From positions 1 through 63,273 of the IMG/VR virus record IMGVR_UViG_3300036770_005137: a stretch of 63,273 bases of DNA, one strand, 5' to 3'. The first letter of the stretch is position 1, and the number at the start of each line of letters is the position of its first letter. This document shows positions 1 to 7,923 of this stretch, in pieces. The notes below the pieces were generated by a model that was not told the origin of the DNA, searched no databases, and saw only the letters and a program-made list of their open reading frames with translations. This DNA is from a virus. A program made the translations under genes and the position numbers.

Positions 1-216
1 GACGCTTCGGACAAGAATGCCAAAGACTGGAACGATCAAGTCAATAACTTTTTTGAGTTTATGATGGCTAATTTTGAAACTGAATTGGTTGTTATGGGCA
101 CTAAACTTGCTCTTACCCAATACCAACTTCCTTTGGATCCGGACGAGATCAAGTGTTTTGATGACTTTCATGCCAAATACGGCAAGTATATTGCGGCTGC
201 TACTGAAAAGCGATAA
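1..216 (+). CDS. C-terminal end of a probable MoxR-type AAA ATPase (partial)
   Basis: An open frame runs from base 1 to the TAA at 214-216 and gives 71 residues, so the gene begins outside the window. The visible part is an acidic helical tail with no Walker motif. It ends just before a gene whose product combines a VWA fold and an HEILH motif. In T4-like marine phages and in bacteria, MoxR-type ATPases often sit directly upstream of VWA-domain proteins and act with them as a chaperone pair. The assignment therefore rests on context and not on a motif seen here. An overlapping frame from 74 to 274 is judged a shadow. Confidence 0.5.
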   Translation, partial: DASDKNAKDWNDQVNNFFEFMMANFETELVVMGTKLALTQYQLPLDPDEIKCFDDFHAKYGKYIAAATEKR

Positions 217-232
217 TTTGGTAAGGCAACAA

Positions 233-261
233 TTGACAGGGTCTCAGGACCCTGTTATACT
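233..261 (+). promoter_or_regulatory. Sigma-70-type promoter of the VWA/metallopeptidase gene
   Basis: TTGACA lies at 233-238 and TATACT at 256-261, separated by exactly 17 bases. The -10 box ends 26 bases before the ATG at 288, leaving room for a start site and an AGGAG ribosome site at 277-281. The spacer is almost entirely filled by a perfect inverted repeat (237-254), which suggests that a regulator acts here. The host sigma-70 holoenzyme would be expected to read this promoter early in infection. Confidence 0.75.
237..254. repeat. Perfect 7-base inverted repeat inside the promoter spacer
   Basis: CAGGGTC (237-243) and GACCCTG (248-254) are exact reverse complements around a TCAG loop. 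The element overlaps the last two bases of the -35 box and fills the spacer up to two bases before the -10. It is GC-rich in an AT-rich setting. No T-run follows on either strand, so an intrinsic terminator is unlikely and an operator is the better guess. A second, imperfect dyad (252-260 against 269-278, CTGTTATAC and GTATAAACAG) covers the -10 and start region. Confidence 0.6.
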
Positions 262-287
262 ATATACTGTATAAACAGGAGCAAATT

Positions 288-1451
288 ATGAGTCAATTAG
301 ATCCTATTGTAGATAAGATTATCGTAGCCCGTGTTGGACTACTGCTACGTCATCCATTTTTTGGAAACATGGCTACTCGCCTTAAGATCAAGGATGCCAC
401 AGATTGGTGTCCTACTGCGGCAACGGATGGACGCCATCTTTACTACAACCGAGACTTCTTTGAGAACCTTACTACCAAACAAGTTGAGTTTGTAGTAGCA
501 CACGAAATCCTACACAATGTCTATGAGCATATGCTACGTGTAGAAGGTCGCAATCGCCACTATTGGAACGCCGCCGCAGACTATAACGTGAATGGCACTT
601 TGGTAAAAGACCGTATTGGTGAGGTTCCTCCCAAGATTAAAATCTTCCATGACCCTCAGCATTATGGTAAGAGCACTGAGCAGATCTATGATGAGATCTA
701 TGAGGAAATGGATGAACAGGCTTTGGAAGCCTTGGGTCAATTGCTTGACGAGCATATTGACTGGGAAAAGGATGGCAACGGTCGCCCCAAGTATTCCAAG
801 GAAGAGCTCAAGCAAATCCGTGACGAAATCAAAGAACAGATGATGCAGGCTGCTCAGGCGGCGGGTGCGGGAAATACCCCCGCTGACATCCAAAGAATGA
901 TCAAGGAACTTACTGAGCCTAAGATGAACTGGCGTGAAATTCTACGCCAACAAATCCAAAGCACCATTAAAAATGACTACACCTTTATGCGTCCAAATCG
1001 CAAAGGCTGGCATATGAACGCTGTTCTTCCTGGCACTAACTATGACGAGACTATTGACATCTGTGTTGGCATTGACATGTCGGGCAGTATTGGTGACGAT
1101 CAAGCCAAAGATTTCATTAGTGAAGTCAAGGGTATTATGGACGAATACAAGGACTTCAAGATTAAGTTATGGTGTTTTGATACTCGTGTCTATAACGAGC
1201 AGGACTTTGACGGATATAATGACGACATCATGAGCTATCAAATCAAAGGTGGAGGTGGAACTGACTTCATGGCTAACTGGGAATATATGAAGGAACATGA
1301 CATTCAGCCCAAAAAGTTTATCATGTTTACAGACGGATATCCTTGTGGTAGCTGGGGGGACGAGAACTACTGCGATACTTTCTTTGTGATACATGGAAAC
1401 GACCACATTGTCCCTCCGTTCGGTGCTCATGCTTATTACGAGTTCAAATAA
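288..1451 (+). CDS. VWA-like protein with putative metallopeptidase domain
   Basis: The 387-residue product has two recognisable parts. The N-terminal half carries HEILH at residues 72-76 inside a helix that follows a substrate-strand-like stretch, as in zincin-type putative metallopeptidase domains. The C-terminal half carries DMSGS at 263-267, the metal-ion-dependent adhesion (MIDAS) motif of VWA folds. A charged helical linker of about 90 residues joins them. Such fusions (DUF2201-like) usually partner a MoxR-type ATPase, and the upstream partial gene fits that role. The pair may remodel or cleave proteins during infection. The start is set by AGGAG 7 bases before the ATG. Base composition here is clearly less AT-rich than from 3.6 to 11 kb. 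Confidence 0.82.
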   Translation: MSQLDPIVDKIIVARVGLLLRHPFFGNMATRLKIKDATDWCPTAATDGRHLYYNRDFFENLTTKQVEFVVAHEILHNVYEHMLRVEGRNRHYWNAAADYNVNGTLVKDRIGEVPPKIKIFHDPQHYGKSTEQIYDEIYEEMDEQALEALGQLLDEHIDWEKDGNGRPKYSKEELKQIRDEIKEQMMQAAQAAGAGNTPADIQRMIKELTEPKMNWREILRQQIQSTIKNDYTFMRPNRKGWHMNAVLPGTNYDETIDICVGIDMSGSIGDDQAKDFISEVKGIMDEYKDFKIKLWCFDTRVYNEQDFDGYNDDIMSYQIKGGGGTDFMANWEYMKEHDIQPKKFIMFTDGYPCGSWGDENYCDTFFVIHGNDHIVPPFGAHAYYEFK

Positions 1452-1730
1452 ATGAGCCTTAGGGCAGGAAAGGTAAATCCCTTGAATGTGCTGGATCTAC
1501 GACGAGTGCGTTTTCCAGCACATCATTTTAGTTACACAATAATACCTAAATTTCATGCTAATCTTGTTAAAGATATAGACCAATGGATCTACTATAATAT
1601 GAATGGACGTTATTATATCGGTAAAGGAATAGATTTAATTTCTAACAATTATATCTATGTTACTAAGATAGGTTTTGAAAATGAGAAAGAACTAAGCTTT
1701 TTCAAACTTGCCTATACAATTTTAAATTGA
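1452..1730 (+). CDS. Hypothetical protein, 92 residues
   Basis: The frame starts at the base after the stop of the VWA gene and ends before the ribosome site of the next gene. The product is basic and aromatic in the middle, with a YYIGKGIDLI-type stretch followed by a helical end (ENEKELSFFKLAY). I do not recognise a family. The compact second half, from about residue 47, looks like a small domain of its own. No clear ribosome site precedes the first ATG, so translation may depend on coupling to the preceding stop codon or begin at the internal ATG near residue 50. Confidence 0.55.
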   Translation: MSLRAGKVNPLNVLDLRRVRFPAHHFSYTIIPKFHANLVKDIDQWIYYNMNGRYYIGKGIDLISNNYIYVTKIGFENEKELSFFKLAYTILN

Positions 1731-1760
1731 AGATAATTATAATATCAGTATATTAAGGAG
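1727..1760 (+). promoter_or_regulatory. Weak promoter-like element and strong ribosome site before the 76-residue gene
   Basis: TTGAAG at 1727-1732 and TATATT at 1749-1754 are 16 bases apart, a poor but possible sigma-70 match. AAGGAG at 1755-1760 sits 5 bases before the ATG at 1766 and is a good ribosome site. The -10 box directly abuts the ribosome site, which would leave almost no leader, so only the ribosome site is well supported. Confidence 0.3.
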
Positions 1761-1765
1761 AAAAA

Positions 1766-1996
1766 ATGACTGACGAAGCAAAAGTTGAAACACCACTACC
1801 CGGTCCAGAAGCGGCTGCTCCACAAGAACCAGCAGATTTAACAATCACAGACCTTAGCAACATTAGGCAAATTATTGATCTAGCTAGCTCAAGAGGTGCT
1901 TTTAGACCAAGTGAAATGGTAGCTGTAGGAACAGTTTATAACAAATTACAAAACTTTTTAAATAGTATTCCTAAAACTCAGCAACCCGGAGCATAA
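1766..1996 (+). CDS. Small conserved phage protein, 76 residues
   Basis: The product has a proline- and alanine-rich, disordered first 25 residues followed by a helical segment (DLSNIRQIIDLASSRGAF to the LNS near the end). This helix-turn-helix-like layout of about 50 residues is the sort of small protein found widely in marine T4-like phages, but its function is not known to me. A strong AAGGAG site fixes the start. The next gene begins 2 bases after this stop codon, so the two are probably co-translated. Confidence 0.7.
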   Translation: MTDEAKVETPLPGPEAAAPQEPADLTITDLSNIRQIIDLASSRGAFRPSEMVAVGTVYNKLQNFLNSIPKTQQPGA

Positions 1997-1997
1997 T

Positions 1998-2612
1998 ATG
2001 GCTAACCTAAAACATATAGGAAGAAACGTTCAAAACGGCCGCAGATGTCTCGTGGCCTACAGAACTATTCCTAACGATGCATACAATTGCCTTATTATTC
2101 CTACAGATAAACTAGAACCCGATCAACACGACTCTCTAATCAACTTAGTTGAATCAAATGCAGGACAATCCTCATACGAATTCGCAGAAGTTCTAGCAAG
2201 AAATTTATTTCCAGACGGGACTAACATGCTAGCGACTTTACATAGAAAAGGACTGTTAGTTAAAACACCGACTGATAAAATTGAAATGGTTCCGAACATG
2301 CAAACCAGCATCAATTTAGCTCAATTGAATCAGGTAATAGCAGAACAAAAAGGGATTAGTGTTCAAGATCTAGCATTACAAGATAGTATTAAAGAAGTAG
2401 CTTCGGCTAAAGAAATTCCATTAGAAACAGTGGAAGACCCTGCTAAGACAACTAGCACGATTGCTAAAACGGTCGATACCAGTTCTTTAAGTCCAGAAGA
2501 ACAAGCTAAACATTATCGAAGTGAAGCTGATAAGCTTAGTAAACAGGCAGCTGAATTACGACGTAAGGCAGAAGAACTTGTTCCTATCAAAAGGCCAGTG
2601 AAATCGAAGTGA
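1998..2612 (+). CDS. Conserved phage protein of unknown function with C-terminal coiled coil
   Basis: The 204-residue product has a folded first half (strands around MANLKHIGRNV and CLVAYRTIPND, followed by helices). The second half is long and polar, ending in a heptad-like coiled coil from about residue 165 (EEQAKHYRSEADKL onward) and a lysine-rich tail. The order of a compact head, linker and coiled coil suggests a scaffold, assembly or adaptor protein, but this is inference. Its stop overlaps the GTG start of the next gene by four bases (GTGA), so the two are translationally coupled. Confidence 0.68.
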   Translation: MANLKHIGRNVQNGRRCLVAYRTIPNDAYNCLIIPTDKLEPDQHDSLINLVESNAGQSSYEFAEVLARNLFPDGTNMLATLHRKGLLVKTPTDKIEMVPNMQTSINLAQLNQVIAEQKGISVQDLALQDSIKEVASAKEIPLETVEDPAKTTSTIAKTVDTSSLSPEEQAKHYRSEADKLSKQAAELRRKAEELVPIKRPVKSK

Positions 2613-2929
2613 AGCATGGGAAAAAGTTTCCCAGAGAAGTTATCAATCACTGGCCAGAAGTTTTTGGCGAAATTACACTAAATGTCATACCTATCAAGTA
2701 TTTAGATAGAATCTCACTTAGATTTAAAAATGGCAAAGTATGGGAAATCAACACACGAAATAAAAAAGAGAATATGGATTGGGCTACTCTTGAAAAAAAC
2801 GTAAAAGAAATTATATCTTCCTACGAAGCTGAAATTGATAACATAGACTTTAAGCTAGACACAGATCAAATAAAACGTGATATGATTAAGGCTTCTAACC
2901 GATTTTTAAAAAAACGAAAACTGCTATGA
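2609..2929 (+). CDS. Conserved phage protein, 106 residues, GTG start
   Basis: The frame opens with GTG at 2609 inside the stop of the previous gene. No ATG is available near the beginning, and the GTGA overlap supports this start. The sequence has a central beta segment (IPIKYLDRISLRF, KVWEIN) followed by a helical, lysine-rich end. Small proteins with this KVWEI-type strand occur in marine T4-like phages next to head or nucleotide genes. I cannot assign a function. It overlaps thyX by ATGA at its end. Confidence 0.68.
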   Translation: MKHGKKFPREVINHWPEVFGEITLNVIPIKYLDRISLRFKNGKVWEINTRNKKENMDWATLEKNVKEIISSYEAEIDNIDFKLDTDQIKRDMIKASNRFLKKRKLL

Positions 2930-3612
2930 ATGTAAAACTTGTCTCTTATAGTCAACCTACTGACGAATTTAAAAATAATAGTATTGAAGATGCACAAGAT
3001 CTCATTGCCTTCTGTGCTCGTGTCAGTAATCCTAGCAATCAATTTAACACAGAAACAAGCGAAAAGCTTATACGATACTTAATTAAAAACAAACACTGGA
3101 GTCCACTAGAGATGGTTTCAGCTTGTTTAGAAATTACTACTACACGAGATATTGCCAGACAAATCTTGCGACACCGGAGCTTCAGTTTCCAAGAGTTCAG
3201 TCAGCGTTATGCTGATCCAACAAAAGATATGAATTTTGTCTACCGTGAAGCAAGGATGCAAGATCCTAAGAATAGACAAAACAGTATCCCTATTGATATC
3301 ACCGATCCTGGTGATAAAGAGCTGGCAAAGTTTTGGCTAGAGAAACAACAGGCAGTGATAAGAGCATCAAGAGATGCCTACGAATGGGCTGTGACAAATG
3401 GTATTGCTAAAGAACAGGCTCGTGCAGTATTACCTGAAGGACTAATAGAAAGCCGCCTCTATATGAATGGAACATTACGCAGCTGGGTGCATTATATTGA
3501 ATTAAGAGAAGCCAATGGAACACAAGAAGAGCATAGATCAATTGCTATAGAATGTGCCAAAGCGATAGCGGCAATTTTTCCTCTTACAAAAGACTTTCTA
3601 ACTGATAGATAG
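2926..3612 (+). CDS. thyX: Flavin-dependent thymidylate synthase ThyX
   Basis: ThyX makes dTMP from dUMP using FAD, NADPH and methylene-tetrahydrofolate. The signature RHR-x7-S is present at residues 82-92 (RHRSFSFQEFS) and runs on into QRY, as in the family. The length of 228 residues is normal. Other family hallmarks are the early ARVSNP segment and the ESRLYMNGTLRSWVHYI stretch, which carries late active-site residues. It starts by ATGA overlap with the gene before. Phages use ThyX to supply thymidine for their own DNA. Its last 29 bases overlap, tail to tail, with the end of the HAD-family gene on the other strand. Confidence 0.95.
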   Translation: MNVKLVSYSQPTDEFKNNSIEDAQDLIAFCARVSNPSNQFNTETSEKLIRYLIKNKHWSPLEMVSACLEITTTRDIARQILRHRSFSFQEFSQRYADPTKDMNFVYREARMQDPKNRQNSIPIDITDPGDKELAKFWLEKQQAVIRASRDAYEWAVTNGIAKEQARAVLPEGLIESRLYMNGTLRSWVHYIELREANGTQEEHRSIAIECAKAIAAIFPLTKDFLTDR

Positions 3613-4066
3613 TTTCTTCTATGCTAGTGTGTAAAATTCCAATTCCACCTACTGATATCCAAGCATCTATGTTTGATTTTCTATCATCAACTAATATGTC
3701 TCCCGGACTACAATGTTTCTGTTTATCAGAACTGTAAGGCCCAAACCATACAGGTATACTAGGAAAATATTTATTAGCCCAATTTAACTTATCGTAAAAC
3801 GCCCATGGAAAATCATTTTTATGAGGAACAGCAGTAAGAAAACATAATTCTTTTTTTTGAATATTTGAGATTTTTTCCGCTGTATATACAATTTTTTTAG
3901 ATCCAATGCAGGGTTCTAAATGTTTATAAATTCTTTGATTTTCTAAAATTATCTTCCATTCGTAATCTGAATAAACATTATCTTGTTTTTTATATCCTAA
4001 TATCTGATATACTTTTTTTGAAAAATCAGCAACAACATCATCCATATCAAGAAAAAGCTTATTCAT
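3584..4066 (-). CDS. HAD-family 5'(3')-deoxyribonucleotidase-like phosphatase
   Basis: The 160-residue protein opens with FLDMDDVVADF, the HAD motif I with the two catalytic aspartates (DMDD). It has LTAVP near the middle as motif II and ILVDDRKSNIDAW near the end as motif IV. This is the layout of small NT5C-type deoxyribonucleotidases and their phage relatives. It could recycle nucleotides beside thyX, or it could remove a phosphate from a sugar intermediate, because it is the last gene of the biosynthetic chain and overlaps the aldolase-like gene by 8 bases. The sequence does not decide between them. Confidence 0.8.
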   Translation of the reverse strand: MNKLFLDMDDVVADFSKKVYQILGYKKQDNVYSDYEWKIILENQRIYKHLEPCIGSKKIVYTAEKISNIQKKELCFLTAVPHKNDFPWAFYDKLNWANKYFPSIPVWFGPYSSDKQKHCSPGDILVDDRKSNIDAWISVGGIGILHTSIEETIYQLESLL

Positions 4067-5063
4067 GAAATTGCCTATATAAGTTTATCATATTAAAAAC
4101 ATGTTTTCTTAAATTATTATAAAATAATTCTTTCTCATTAGAGTCAATAAAAATACTCAAATACTCTTTCGTATTGAAAAAATAATGACCGCTCACTAAT
4201 ACAGCAGCTAATTTATCATTCTTCTTTTCATCTGAAATCCATCGATTAAACTTTTTACCATCGTAAACAATATTAGCAAAATCAATCCAGTTTTTAGTTT
4301 TTCCAAATTGATCAAATAATAGCTTAGTTTGAATTGTTCCTAGCTGCGGAGCAATATTAATAGCATCAATTCCGGCAGTTTTTCTCATCTTTAAATCTAG
4401 GCTGTCTAAATAGTCTCCATTATGTTCTTTAAATAGAAATCCATAATTATGTATTTTATTACTTAAAAATAAATTATAATTTATATCAAAATTTCCGATT
4501 TGCCTATCACGTATCGAACTACCAGTTTGAGTTACAAAAAAACTAATATTTTTAAATTTTTTACAAAACTCTAATTGAGTATCTATTCTTTCTATAGAAT
4601 CAGTAAGATTTAATCCTGTATTTTCTTCACTACCAAACTCTATAAGTATATTAGGATTTAAATTTACAGCATAATCTATTAACTCAGTTGCTAAATCAAA
4701 TGCATTATTCTGAACCCTACTAACATCAACATGAATAAGTTTAAAACCTTGCTGTATATCAGTTAATATTGTTTGCTTACATTTGTTAATTATTTGTGAA
4801 TAATTTAATTCTATATCAGAATCTTTAAAATAAGGACCGCAATGATCCCTACACAACAATATATTATTTGATCTAGAAGCTAATCTAGATAAAGTTTCTG
4901 TAGAACACACATAAGAACTTTCAAAATCAACTTGGTTCCTACTAGCAATTATCATAAACTTGTAATCGTAAACTAGAGAATATTCTACTAATAGATTTAT
5001 AATATCTAAGCTCATAGGCCCGAATCCGAGCTTAAATTTTCCTAAGTTTGGATATTCTTTCAT
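4059..5063 (-). CDS. GatZ/KbaZ-like tagatose-bisphosphate aldolase family protein
   Basis: The 334-residue product resembles the GatZ/KbaZ family of TIM-barrel proteins, subunits that support class II tagatose-1,6-bisphosphate aldolases. Matching positions are LCRDHCGPYFKD (family G-D-H-x-G-P-N), LIHVDVSR (family I-H-L-D-M-S) and IEFGSEENTG (family G-T-E-x-P-x-P-G). No separate catalytic GatY/KbaY partner is seen in the window, so this may be a stand-alone enzyme acting on another sugar. It overlaps the AroE-like gene by 32 bases, the longest overlap in the chain. The assignment rests on motif reading and is moderate. Confidence 0.58.
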   Translation of the reverse strand: MKEYPNLGKFKLGFGPMSLDIINLLVEYSLVYDYKFMIIASRNQVDFESSYVCSTETLSRLASRSNNILLCRDHCGPYFKDSDIELNYSQIINKCKQTILTDIQQGFKLIHVDVSRVQNNAFDLATELIDYAVNLNPNILIEFGSEENTGLNLTDSIERIDTQLEFCKKFKNISFFVTQTGSSIRDRQIGNFDINYNLFLSNKIHNYGFLFKEHNGDYLDSLDLKMRKTAGIDAINIAPQLGTIQTKLLFDQFGKTKNWIDFANIVYDGKKFNRWISDEKKNDKLAAVLVSGHYFFNTKEYLSIFIDSNEKELFYNNLRKHVFNMINLYRQFHE

Positions 5064-5760
5064 AGTCTTCTAAATTAATCTGCAAACCAGTATACAAAAA
5101 AAACTGTTTTAAAAATTGAAATCTGTATAGCTCTTGCCCGCTAATATATTCTACATTATTTTCACTAGCTTGAGACTCTAGATCTCCTGGAGTTATTGCT
5201 AAATCAACTATTAATTTTGTTTTGCTATTAATATTCTTAAGAGGGCTTTCTTTAGATGATGTTCCTAATGATGTGCAATTTATAACTACCTCCGAGTCAT
5301 CATGTCGTTCATTCCAATTACCCAGACTCGGGCTATAATTATTAATATTGTATTCAAATTTTGATAAAAACTTTTTAAACATCTTACCGATAGAACCGTT
5401 TCCTAATATTGTTATCAATGGCGATTTGATTCGTGTTGCAACATATTTAACAAATTCTAAATCAGTATTATATCCAACTAATTTTTTATCTTTACATAAT
5501 ACAGTGTTACATAGATTAAATTCTAATACATCAGAATCAAAGTCATCTAAAAAATCAATAATAGGAAATTTAAAAGGCATTGATACACTTATACCACTTA
5601 CATCTTCATTTTTTAATTCTAAAATTTTTTGACTAAAATTATCTGGCTGAACAGACAAAGGAAAATACTCTGCATCTATATTATAAAGTTTAAAAAAACT
5701 ATTATAAAAATAAAATCCTTGTTTTCCGGGATGTTGACTTAAGCTCACAAACTTTTTCAT
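5032..5760 (-). CDS. Shikimate dehydrogenase-like (AroE-type) oxidoreductase
   Basis: AroE-type enzymes interconvert a keto and a hydroxyl group on a cyclohexene ring with NADP(H). The 242-residue length is close to the family's. Expected residues appear in order: SVSMPFK with Lys64 at the catalytic lysine, CNTVL with Asn85, GYNTD with Asp100 at the catalytic aspartate, a Rossmann glycine motif GNGSIG at 120-125, and NCTSLGTS later. The end retains the YRFQFLKQFFLYTG helix typical of AroE. With the paired catalytic residues present it is likely active. A phage copy beside aldolase-, kinase- and cupin-like genes suggests a cyclitol- or sugar-making role rather than aromatic amino acid synthesis. 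Confidence 0.72.
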   Translation of the reverse strand: MKKFVSLSQHPGKQGFYFYNSFFKLYNIDAEYFPLSVQPDNFSQKILELKNEDVSGISVSMPFKFPIIDFLDDFDSDVLEFNLCNTVLCKDKKLVGYNTDLEFVKYVATRIKSPLITILGNGSIGKMFKKFLSKFEYNINNYSPSLGNWNERHDDSEVVINCTSLGTSSKESPLKNINSKTKLIVDLAITPGDLESQASENNVEYISGQELYRFQFLKQFFLYTGLQINLEDYERISKLRKI

Positions 5761-6404
5761 TTTGATAAATTTATAATTAAATCAACTTTGTCAACCCAAT
5801 ATCCAGTCGTAGGAAATAAAAAGGCTATCTTACATTGTTTATAAGGAGGAACAATAAGAAACTTATTATGCCTCTCGAACATAACTGCTTTGACTATTTC
5901 TAAATTATTAGTATCAAAATCATCAATAATAATAAGATTCTCTTTATTATCCGAAAACTTATCTAATTCAATCTTAACAGATTCATATCTATGATCACCA
6001 TCTAAAAATACTAAATCATAGTCTATTACTGATTCAAAATCAGAACTAGATGCTTGAACCAAATTTATATTCTCGATTATACTACTTCCTAAACATTCTA
6101 TAAATGCAAATTTGAAATCATTAAACTCTTTACTAACCTTATTAAGAACCTCTAACAGATCAGGATCTCCTTCGTAAGTTCCTAAGGGCATAGGAATAGG
6201 ATCTCCCCATAGATCTACCACAGTAAGAGAAACCGATTTGCTTTTTCCAATATATAAAGCATGAGTAGATCTTCCGTATGCAGAGCCTATTTCAAGTATG
6301 TTTCCATTAGATGGAACAAGACTAGCAATATTAGCTAATATTTTAAGCTCTTTTTCAAAAGTCATTCCTGGGATATCAAATCTATAATTAAAACTTTTCA
6401 TCAT
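5757..6404 (-). CDS. Class I SAM-dependent methyltransferase (Methyltransf_24 type)
   Basis: The 215-residue protein has SAM-binding motif I as ILEIGSAYGRST near residue 40 and an acidic motif VVDLWGDP after it. The segment VFLDGDHRYESVKIELD near residue 133 is typical of Methyltransf_24, a group that includes sugar O-methyltransferases and cephalosporin-hydroxylase-like proteins. The DGDH acidic set can bind a metal in some members. The gene overlaps its neighbours by 17 and 4 bases. The likely role is O-methylation of the group built by this cluster. The true start may be the second ATG. Confidence 0.75.
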   Translation of the reverse strand: MMKSFNYRFDIPGMTFEKELKILANIASLVPSNGNILEIGSAYGRSTHALYIGKSKSVSLTVVDLWGDPIPMPLGTYEGDPDLLEVLNKVSKEFNDFKFAFIECLGSSIIENINLVQASSSDFESVIDYDLVFLDGDHRYESVKIELDKFSDNKENLIIIDDFDTNNLEIVKAVMFERHNKFLIVPPYKQCKIAFLFPTTGYWVDKVDLIINLSK

Positions 6405-7923
6405 CTATTTCTTTAAATAATTTAATACCTAGATACCACAAAAACAAATCAAATGGTCTATGATGTAATGGGCTCATATTCCAAAAAATTATAGGAACTA
6501 GTAATTTTACCTTTTTATAATTCCACCCTTTATTTAAAATAAAATTTTTCAATTCTTCAACAAAATTGTCTGCATTTTCAATAGAAGGAACTATTAATCT
6601 AACACTGCCGTTATCTACAGAATATTCAAATTCATTCTCTTTTATTTTACTATAATTTATTATTAATCCACCCATTAACTTAGCAAGATCATAATAAATA
6701 TCTCCACATTCAACAGATCCTCCAAAATCAGGTCTCCAATCTATTAACTTAAATTCTCCATTATCAGAAATTATAGAATTATCAAAATGTAAGTCGCCGT
6801 GAACATGCCCGGGCAGCACTTCATTAACAAGCAAATTCCAATCAATTTTATCAAAATAATAATTCCAATCTTCTACTTCAATGTCATTGATTGTTTTGAC
6901 TAAAGGCAACTGTTGATATTTACTAAGAAACTTGTGAACACGAGATATTGTCTTATCTTTATAAAATTTTTCGGCTGTATGGGTTATATGAAATGATTTT
7001 CTAATCCATAAATTTTCATCAATCCAATTTAAGTATCTTTTAAATATTTCTAAATTATAATTTTTATATATTACAGACCCTGGTAAATAATCGTAAAACA
7101 AATAATTACCACAAATTCTTACATTAGAAGGATAAACTTTCGTGTTATCTATATATCGACTATATTTCTTTTCTGCTATCCCTAATTCTTGCCACCATTT
7201 AATTACAAAATTATTAGTAAAATAAGTTATTTCTTCTTCTTTAGAAAAGACATATTTTTGACTTTTTACATAAGCATCTTTATAAGTTTCGTAATTTCCA
7301 AAATCTATCCATGACTCTAAATTAGCTACTTTTTCACCTAAAGTGATCGGGGATATTATTTCATTGCTACTAGAATTTTTTAAATGCTCTATAAAAACTT
7401 TCCAATCATTTATAAACATTAACCCTGTAAAGGCTACATAAGATTCACTAGTTTGCTGTTTAAATTTTATTTTTTTAATTCTATTATCATCTATATCAAA
7501 CATCGTATACTGATTAGACAATTTAATATCAACTTTTTTAGTAAAATATGTATTTTCATCATATTTTTTGTCTATAAATTCATCTTCAAAATAAGTGTCA
7601 CAAGGAACATACCAAAAAGGTTTATCAATTTTATCTATACATTGTAAGAAAGAATATCCTGGACCAGACTTCTCACTAGTATAATCATCTACATCTACAA
7701 ATTCAATGTTTCGATCTTGATAAACGTGTGAACAAAAAGATCTAACTTGATCACTAAGATGACCTGTTAAAATAATAAATTTGGAATTTTTAGAAAAGCT
7801 TTCAATAATATGCGATATTACAGGTTTATTTTTATAAGGCAGTAATGATTTATTCAGGTTTTCTGTCAACTCTCTCATCCTACTGCCTAATCCAGCAGTA
7901 GAAATTATTACGAGGTCATTCAT
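6388..7923 (-). CDS. Fused sugar-phosphate nucleotidyltransferase and APH/choline-kinase-like kinase
   Basis: The first half of this 511-residue protein is a nucleotidyltransferase: GLGSRM at 11-16, then a conserved lysine in NKSLLPYKNKPVISHI, and an acidic PCDTYFED metal site near residue 108. The second half is an APH/choline-kinase fold with HGDLHFDN around residue 374 (catalytic loop) and LIDWRPDF near 393 (metal-binding Asp). Together they could phosphorylate a small alcohol or sugar and then activate it with CTP or another NTP, as LicA plus LicC do for choline. Overlaps with the cupin gene (8 bases) and the methyltransferase gene place it in one pathway. The substrate is unknown. Confidence 0.78.
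   Translation of the reverse strand: MNDLVIISTAGLGSRMRELTENLNKSLLPYKNKPVISHIIESFSKNSKFIILTGHLSDQVRSFCSHVYQDRNIEFVDVDDYTSEKSGPGYSFLQCIDKIDKPFWYVPCDTYFEDEFIDKKYDENTYFTKKVDIKLSNQYTMFDIDDNRIKKIKFKQQTSESYVAFTGLMFINDWKVFIEHLKNSSSNEIISPITLGEKVANLESWIDFGNYETYKDAYVKSQKYVFSKEEEITYFTNNFVIKWWQELGIAEKKYSRYIDNTKVYPSNVRICGNYLFYDYLPGSVIYKNYNLEIFKRYLNWIDENLWIRKSFHITHTAEKFYKDKTISRVHKFLSKYQQLPLVKTINDIEVEDWNYYFDKIDWNLLVNEVLPGHVHGDLHFDNSIISDNGEFKLIDWRPDFGGSVECGDIYYDLAKLMGGLIINYSKIKENEFEYSVDNGSVRLIVPSIENADNFVEELKNFILNKGWNYKKVKLLVPIIFWNMSPLHHRPFDLFLWYLGIKLFKEIDDEKF

Noticed and set aside
237-254. Intrinsic terminator after the ATPase-like gene
   Set aside because: The stem is good but no T-run follows on either strand, and it lies inside a well-spaced promoter; an operator fits better.
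74-274. Plus-strand open frame of 66 codons overlapping the end of the ATPase-like frame
   Set aside because: It overlaps the partial gene at 1-216 in another frame and runs through the promoter at 233-261, so coding is unlikely.
534-893. Minus-strand open frame of 119 codons opposite the metallopeptidase gene
   Set aside because: It is antisense to a gene with two intact catalytic motifs and has no recognisable domain, so it is taken as a shadow.
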